A stretch of DNA of 9,863 bases from Coxiellaceae bacterium UBA1530 (lineage in GTDB: Bacteria; Pseudomonadota; Gammaproteobacteria; Coxiellales; Coxiellaceae). Made by a program: the position numbers and the translations under genes. The stretch is from the NCBI GenBank assembly GCA_002323325.1, contig DCQA01000038.1, forward strand, positions 1 to 9,863, read 5' to 3'. Shown piece by piece: positions 6,254-9,863 of the stretch. How positions within the stretch are numbered: position 1 is the first letter of the stretch; each line of letters starts with the position of its first letter. The notes under the pieces were generated by a model. The model worked only from the letters and a program-made list of their open reading frames with translations. It searched no databases and had not been told where the DNA came from.

Positions 6254-7486
6254 ATGTCTGAGCTAATGTTTGCTTTAAACACTGTCTACATTCTATTTTC
6301 AGCAGCATTAGTCATGTGGATGGCTGCCGGATTCACTATGCTGGAAGCAGGTTCCATCAGAAAAAAAGACGTTGCTGAGGTCGTTACAAAAAATCTTGGC
6401 CTCTACTCAATTGCTTGTTTTATGTACCTCCTTTGTGGATTTTCTTTAATGTATCCTGGAGATAATATTATCTCTTCATTTCTACCTAAAATTGGCTCAA
6501 GCTGGGGATTAAACTCTCACATGCTTACATTTAACAAAGAACTCGGCTTCTCAGAAGCTGCGAACTTTTTCTTTCAAGCGGTTTTTGTTGCAACCACCAT
6601 GTCCATTATATCTGGAGCTGTTGCGGGAAGGATGAACTTAATTCCATTCTTCATACTGTCCGTTGTTGTCACAGGATTCATCTATCCTATAGAGGGATTC
6701 TGGAAATGGGGAGGAGGCTTTCTTGACAAACTTGGCTACAAAGACTTTGCAGGTTCTGGAATCGTCCATGTTTGTGGGGCCTCAGCTGCTCTTGCAACTA
6801 TCCTATTCCTAGGCCCACGTCACGGTAAGTATTGCGATAAATTCGGTAACGCAACACCTATGCCGCCGTCTAGCATACCGCTTGTTGCTTTGGGTGGATT
6901 TATACTTTGGCTAGGTTGGTTTGGTTTTAATGGTGGATCTCAACTAGCCATCAGTACAGTGAAAGATGCAAGTACGGTATCGCAAGTCTTCATGAATACA
7001 AATGCAGCTGCAGTAGCAGGAGTAATAGGTGCTCTGCTTTGTTGCAAACTCAACACAGGTAAAATCGATGTCACCATGGTAGTTAATGGTGCGATTGCTG
7101 GACTTGTAGCTATCACCGCCTCTCCAGATACACCCTCTGCTGGAACTGCTTCTATTATAGGATTCATCGCCAGCATCCTTGTGTACTATTCCATTTTATT
7201 TTTCGAGCGAGTAGCAAAAGTTGATGACCCTGTAGGTGCTATTTCATCTCATGGAACAGCCGGTATCTTTGGAGTTATGGTTGTTCCGTTCACCAATGAT
7301 GCCGCTAGCTATGGAATACAAGCACTTGGGTTTGTTTGTATCTTCCTATGGACTTTCATCACAGTCTCGATTGTAGTATTTCTAATAAAATTTTCTATAG
7401 GTCTACGACCAACAAAAGAAGAAGAGCTCTTAGGGTTAGATGCACTCGAATGCGGCATGAAAGCCTACCCTGAGTTTGGAAAATAG
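6254..7486 (+). CDS. amtB: Ammonium transporter of the Amt family
   Basis: Trimeric inner-membrane ammonium channel of 410 residues with about eleven membrane segments. Hallmarks: MAAGFTMLEAG (23-33) in the first helix; the Phe gate in NFFFQAVF (104-111); Asp164 in DFAGSGIVH; the twin pore histidines His172 (VHVCGASAA) and His333 (SSHGTAGIFG); and WFGFNGGS (222-229) with the second gate Phe. The C-terminal tail (about 385-410, TKEEELLGLDALECGMKAY) matches the PII-docking tail but differs from the usual GLDxxxHGExAY at two positions (His to Cys, Glu to Met). Unlike E. coli pre-AmtB it has no cleavable signal peptide; the protein starts at the first helix. The GGAGG site at 6242 fixes the start. 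It follows glnII and precedes a porin-like gene. glnK, the usual partner of amtB, is not next to it. Confidence 0.97.
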   Translation: MSELMFALNTVYILFSAALVMWMAAGFTMLEAGSIRKKDVAEVVTKNLGLYSIACFMYLLCGFSLMYPGDNIISSFLPKIGSSWGLNSHMLTFNKELGFSEAANFFFQAVFVATTMSIISGAVAGRMNLIPFFILSVVVTGFIYPIEGFWKWGGGFLDKLGYKDFAGSGIVHVCGASAALATILFLGPRHGKYCDKFGNATPMPPSSIPLVALGGFILWLGWFGFNGGSQLAISTVKDASTVSQVFMNTNAAAVAGVIGALLCCKLNTGKIDVTMVVNGAIAGLVAITASPDTPSAGTASIIGFIASILVYYSILFFERVAKVDDPVGAISSHGTAGIFGVMVVPFTNDAASYGIQALGFVCIFLWTFITVSIVVFLIKFSIGLRPTKEEELLGLDALECGMKAYPEFGK

Positions 7487-7574
7487 CTATACGATTCTTG
7501 CAAGATCATGTTTTATCAAAAAAGCAAAACTTACTGAGCAACCAACAACCGAATACATAAAAAAGGAGGCAAGC

Positions 7575-8348
7575 GTGCCATCGATACCGAAGCAGTTAAT
7601 ATTCTCAAGTGTTTTATTGGCGTTATCAGTCAGTCAAGTTACTCTATCTGAAGAACAACCATCTGATTTCACCTACAGTGCAAACGTCGGATTTTATTCG
7701 GATTATATCTTTCGTGGATATACGCAAACAGACTCTAAGCCTGCTGTTCAAGGTGGATTTGATCTTAATCACAAAAGTGGAGCTTATGTTGGAACTTGGT
7801 CATCCAATGTAGACTGGACAGTCCAAGGAGATTACATGTCTCAAAGCTCTGCTGAATTTGACTTTTATGGTGGTCTAGCAAGAACCCTCGGACCCGTTGA
7901 TTATGATATCGGGGTACTGCAGTTTTATTATCCTGGTGATAACATATCATCAACTGCTGAAACGAATGCTACTGAGGCCTATATCGGTTTCTCAAAAGAC
8001 TTTGAGATCTTTAACGCAAGCTTCTACTTTTATAATGTTTTATCGGATGATGCCTGGGGATTTGCCGATGCACAAGGAAGTCAGTACTATAGTCTTGATA
8101 TCGATGTACCCATTGGAAAAACACCAGTGACTGGAACCTTTCATGTCGGTAATACCCAATTCGAAGGCGATGGTAATGCGCAATACGACTACAGCGATTG
8201 GAAAATCAGCTTAGATTACACCATCAATCAAACCTTCAATGTTGGTGCATTTTATACAGACACAGACCAAGAAGAGAGCATATGGACTGTTGACGGAAAC
8301 TTCTTAGGTGATTACCAATTTGGAGGTTATTTATCAGCAAGTTTTTAA
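7575..8348 (+). CDS. TorF-family (TIGR02001-like) putative outer-membrane porin
   Basis: A 257-residue predicted outer-membrane beta-barrel. I chose the GTG at 7575 because AGGAGG (7564-7569) lies five bases upstream and the resulting N-terminus is a signal peptide (KQLIFSSVLLALSVSQVTLS). The frame extends upstream to an ATG at 7476 overlapping amtB, but that would bury the signal peptide 33 residues inside. The mature part begins with the family signature: strand SANVGFYSDYIFRGYTQTDSKPAVQGG, then GAYVGTWSSNVDW. Alternating strands continue to a terminal Phe (GGYLSASF), the usual C-terminal signal for barrel insertion. Function in this family is poorly known; members often occur beside glnK and amtB, which suggests a part in nitrogen or ammonium uptake. 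It lies 88 bases after amtB with no terminator between, so it is probably co-transcribed and ends at the hairpin at 8402. Confidence 0.88.
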   Translation: MPSIPKQLIFSSVLLALSVSQVTLSEEQPSDFTYSANVGFYSDYIFRGYTQTDSKPAVQGGFDLNHKSGAYVGTWSSNVDWTVQGDYMSQSSAEFDFYGGLARTLGPVDYDIGVLQFYYPGDNISSTAETNATEAYIGFSKDFEIFNASFYFYNVLSDDAWGFADAQGSQYYSLDIDVPIGKTPVTGTFHVGNTQFEGDGNAQYDYSDWKISLDYTINQTFNVGAFYTDTDQEESIWTVDGNFLGDYQFGGYLSASF

Positions 8349-8397
8349 AAATAAGCTAGATTAATAATAGCTACTTTTATAAAAGAAACACTCATTG

Positions 8398-8434
8398 AAA
8401 AGCCACTATGAATAACAAACATAGTGGCTTTTTT
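8398..8434 (+). terminator. Terminator between convergent porin and comEA genes
   Basis: Perfect stem GCCACTATG/CATAGTGGC (8402-8410 with 8420-8428), nine-base loop, with AAAA before and T6 after (8429-8434); the flanks extend the stem to 13 pairs. The T-run is longer on the plus strand, so it mainly ends the amtB-porin transcript. Read on the minus strand it has four T and lies directly after the comEA stop, so it may serve both. Confidence 0.93.
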
Positions 8435-8435
8435 A

Positions 8436-8783
8436 TTATGTGTTAGAAGCTTTACAGGCAATCCGACCAGAATTATTAGCTTTTAATTTTTCTAATAATT
8501 TTTTTCCAATTCCTTTAACTGCTATTAACTGATCAACACCTGAAAATTCACCATGAGCTTGTCGATATTCAACAATAGCTTGTGCTTTTTTTTCAGCTAA
8601 GCCATGCAATGTCATTAAGACTTTTATTGAGGCCTGGTTAATATCAACCACAGGTTCTTTTAATGGCATATAAGCCACTTGAGCATTGGACGAATGATCC
8701 AACGATGCTGGTTCATTACTCGCTAATGCAACACACGACACCAAACAACTGCAAAAAATCGCAGTAATAATCGGTTTTGACAT
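8436..8783 (-). CDS. comEA: ComEA-like helix-hairpin-helix DNA-binding protein
   Basis: A 115-residue exported protein. Residues 1-22 look like a signal peptide (cleavage after VALA). LVSC at 14-17 also fits a lipobox, so it could be a lipoprotein. Residues about 46-108 form the ComEA domain: VDINQAS (the VNxNxA entry), a first helix-hairpin-helix LHGLAEKKAQAIVEYRQAHG where the usual GIG is GLA, and a second FSGVDQLIAVKGIGKKLLEKL with an intact GIG. In competent gram-negative bacteria such small ComEA proteins bind incoming double-stranded DNA in the periplasm and ratchet it inward after type IV pilus retraction. The start at 8783 has GGAG five bases upstream. It stands alone, convergent with the porin-like gene. 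Small exported proteins of this fold with no proven competence role are also known, so competence is inference. Confidence 0.88.
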   Translation of the reverse strand: MSKPIITAIFCSCLVSCVALASNEPASLDHSSNAQVAYMPLKEPVVDINQASIKVLMTLHGLAEKKAQAIVEYRQAHGEFSGVDQLIAVKGIGKKLLEKLKANNSGRIACKASNT

Positions 8784-9081
8784 ACATTCTCCTTGATTAA
8801 ATAAAACACAACTATTTTAGATATAATGAGCGCTATTTAAATATGGTAACTATGACGGTACTGCCATCGATTGAAAAAATAATTACTACTCAAATATCAC
8901 CCATTGAATATATCTCACAGAATACTGATCGACAGACAAGTCTATAAAAAAGATTATTGACAATAAAACGAATACAACAAGCATTGTGATAAAGATAAGA
9001 AAATGACACTACACAACAGCTCTCATCTCACGATAAATATGTTAGGATCTAACATACATTTAATACAATGAATGGCGTCTT
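8784..9081. other. Divergent intergenic region between comEA and the right-end gene
   Basis: Almost 300 AT-rich bases. Visible parts are the comEA ribosome binding site (minus, 8789-8792), a plus-strand TATAAT at 8822-8827 without a partner -35, an isolated TTGACA at 8957-8962 without a partner -10, a 31-codon frame (8852-8947) without a ribosome binding site, and the inverted repeat at 9038-9056. No RNA gene or terminator was seen. Confidence 0.5.
9038..9056. promoter_or_regulatory. 8+8 inverted repeat, possible operator of the right-end gene
   Basis: TATGTTAG (9038-9045) and CTAACATA (9049-9056) are perfect inverted repeats around GAT. The centre lies 35 bases before the ATG at 9082, and a TACAAT (9064-9069) that could be a -10 lies eight bases downstream. 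This is the geometry expected for a dimeric regulator. It does not match the direct-repeat PmrA box or the GTAAA-N-GTAAA CpxR site of Legionella effector promoters as I know them. Confidence 0.45.
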
Positions 9082-9863
9082 ATGATGAACAACCCTATCT
9101 GGACAGGTCAACAACCCCAAGCGACTCTAAATATTGAGTATATAAAAGAGGTACTCTCATTAGAGGAAAAAGTACCTGGAGATAATGAACTCTTAGAATC
9201 GCTCCAAAATTACCAGACACTCACTGATGAAGAAAAACAAACGATCAGAGAAAAACTGGCGCAGCGCTTTGACCAACAAGCCGACACGCTTGAAGTCATC
9301 AACTTAATAGAGTCTATCACTGGACAATCCATTGATGATCAGTTGGAAGCCATTAAACAATCCATAGATAAATCCGAAGAAGGTAGTCATAAACATCAGC
9401 TACTCACTGATCACTTGGAAAAATTAATTGAGAAACACCAATCATGCATTCAACATGCCAACGAGTTTAATCAAAGCATCGAAGGCGAGCTTACGGAAAA
9501 AGAAAAAATTCCCAATTGGCTACCAACTCAAGATGACGATATTGCTTTTAATGATTATCATACAAAGCAACTCGATAAACTTAAAAGCAATCTTCAAGAT
9601 CAGGGCATGGAACTAGAAACAACATCTGATCAAACAAACATCCAAGAAGGCTCTACCACTCATACAAAAGAAAGCTGGCTTGAAGAAAAGAGAAAAAAAC
9701 TCGGCGAAAATTTCAAAAAAATGAAAGATCAAATTAACGAAAACTTTACTAAAAAACTTAACGACGTGTATACATCACTTAAAACAAAGGTGTCGAACAC
9801 ATTTAAGAGTTTATTCAAAAAGACTAATCGTGATGATGCTAAAACAATCTTTTTGAAAAACGC
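9082..9863 (+). CDS. Unrecognised charged coiled-coil-like protein, partial at right edge
   Basis: An open frame of 260 codons starting ATG-ATG at 9082 and still open at the window end; the C-terminus is missing. I do not recognise the protein. It has no signal peptide and no membrane segment, and it is rich in Glu, Lys, Gln and Asp. Residues about 15-140 look helical, with heptad-like spacing (IKEVLSLEEKV, LEAIKQSIDK, LLTDHLEKLIEKH). Residues 141-195 are a polar linker (IPNWLPTQDDD; ELETTSDQTNIQEGSTT). Residues 196-250 form a strongly basic amphipathic stretch (SWLEEKRKKLGENFKKMKD, then KTKVSNTFKSLFKK). There is no clear Shine-Dalgarno; a six-codon reading frame (9068-9085) ends on the start codon. 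Codon use resembles its neighbours. A large hydrophilic, lysine/glutamate-rich coiled-coil protein in a Legionella-like genome could be a type IV secretion effector, but nothing seen proves this. Confidence 0.8.
   Translation, partial: MMNNPIWTGQQPQATLNIEYIKEVLSLEEKVPGDNELLESLQNYQTLTDEEKQTIREKLAQRFDQQADTLEVINLIESITGQSIDDQLEAIKQSIDKSEEGSHKHQLLTDHLEKLIEKHQSCIQHANEFNQSIEGELTEKEKIPNWLPTQDDDIAFNDYHTKQLDKLKSNLQDQGMELETTSDQTNIQEGSTTHTKESWLEEKRKKLGENFKKMKDQINENFTKKLNDVYTSLKTKVSNTFKSLFKKTNRDDAKTIFLKN

Noticed and set aside
8374..8385. 12-base palindrome CTTTTATAAAAG after the porin gene
   Set aside because: Almost all A/T, easily produced by chance in this composition, and next to a much stronger terminator that explains the region.
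8852..8947. 31-codon plus-strand frame between comEA and the right-end gene
   Set aside because: No ribosome binding site, the upstream TATAAT has no -35, and the peptide shows no signal sequence, membrane segment or known motif.
8957..8962. Perfect TTGACA as a -35 of the right-end gene
   Set aside because: No -10-like hexamer lies 15-19 bases downstream, and it is about 120 bases from the start codon; probably chance in AT-rich DNA.

Overview
The window reads as chromosomal DNA of an AT-leaning gammaproteobacterium. LpxH implies a lipopolysaccharide outer membrane, and the divergent cysS/lpxH pair recalls the enterobacterial cysS / ppiB-lpxH neighbourhood. A eukaryotic-type (GSII) glutamine synthetase, an ankyrin-repeat remnant and a long hydrophilic coiled-coil-like protein together suggest a host- or protist-associated lineage such as the Legionellales. 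That placement is inference; no rRNA or species marker is present.

Left part, minus strand (1-3889). A gene probably starts at position 14 and leaves the window leftwards. Next comes a decayed ankyrin-repeat fragment (78-316), then a strong terminator (324-356) that ends a transcript reading cysS > nfeD > slipin. Gaps of 38 and 21 bases, with good ribosome binding sites before nfeD and slipin, suggest one operon. NfeD (membrane serine protease) and slipin (stomatin-like SPFH protein) are a known functional pair.

Middle, plus strand (3890-8348). lpxH diverges from cysS; between them lies a terminator-like hairpin with a T7 tract facing lpxH, although no plus-strand gene precedes it. A nitrogen block follows: GSII glutamine synthetase, a 373-base gap holding a strong hairpin without a U-tract, the ammonium transporter AmtB, and a TorF-family (TIGR02001-like) outer-membrane protein. 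This would give an outer-membrane passage, an inner-membrane ammonium channel and a cytoplasmic ammonium-fixing enzyme. No PII (glnK/glnB) gene is in the window.

Right part (8349-9863). A two-way terminator separates the porin-like gene from a convergent small ComEA-like helix-hairpin-helix protein on the minus strand. After an AT-rich gap with an 8+8 inverted repeat (9038-9056), an unrecognised lysine/glutamate-rich protein starts at 9082 and runs off the right end. This protein, its possible operator and the ankyrin remnant are the least explained parts of the window. No tRNA, rRNA, CRISPR array, insertion sequence or phage gene was seen.
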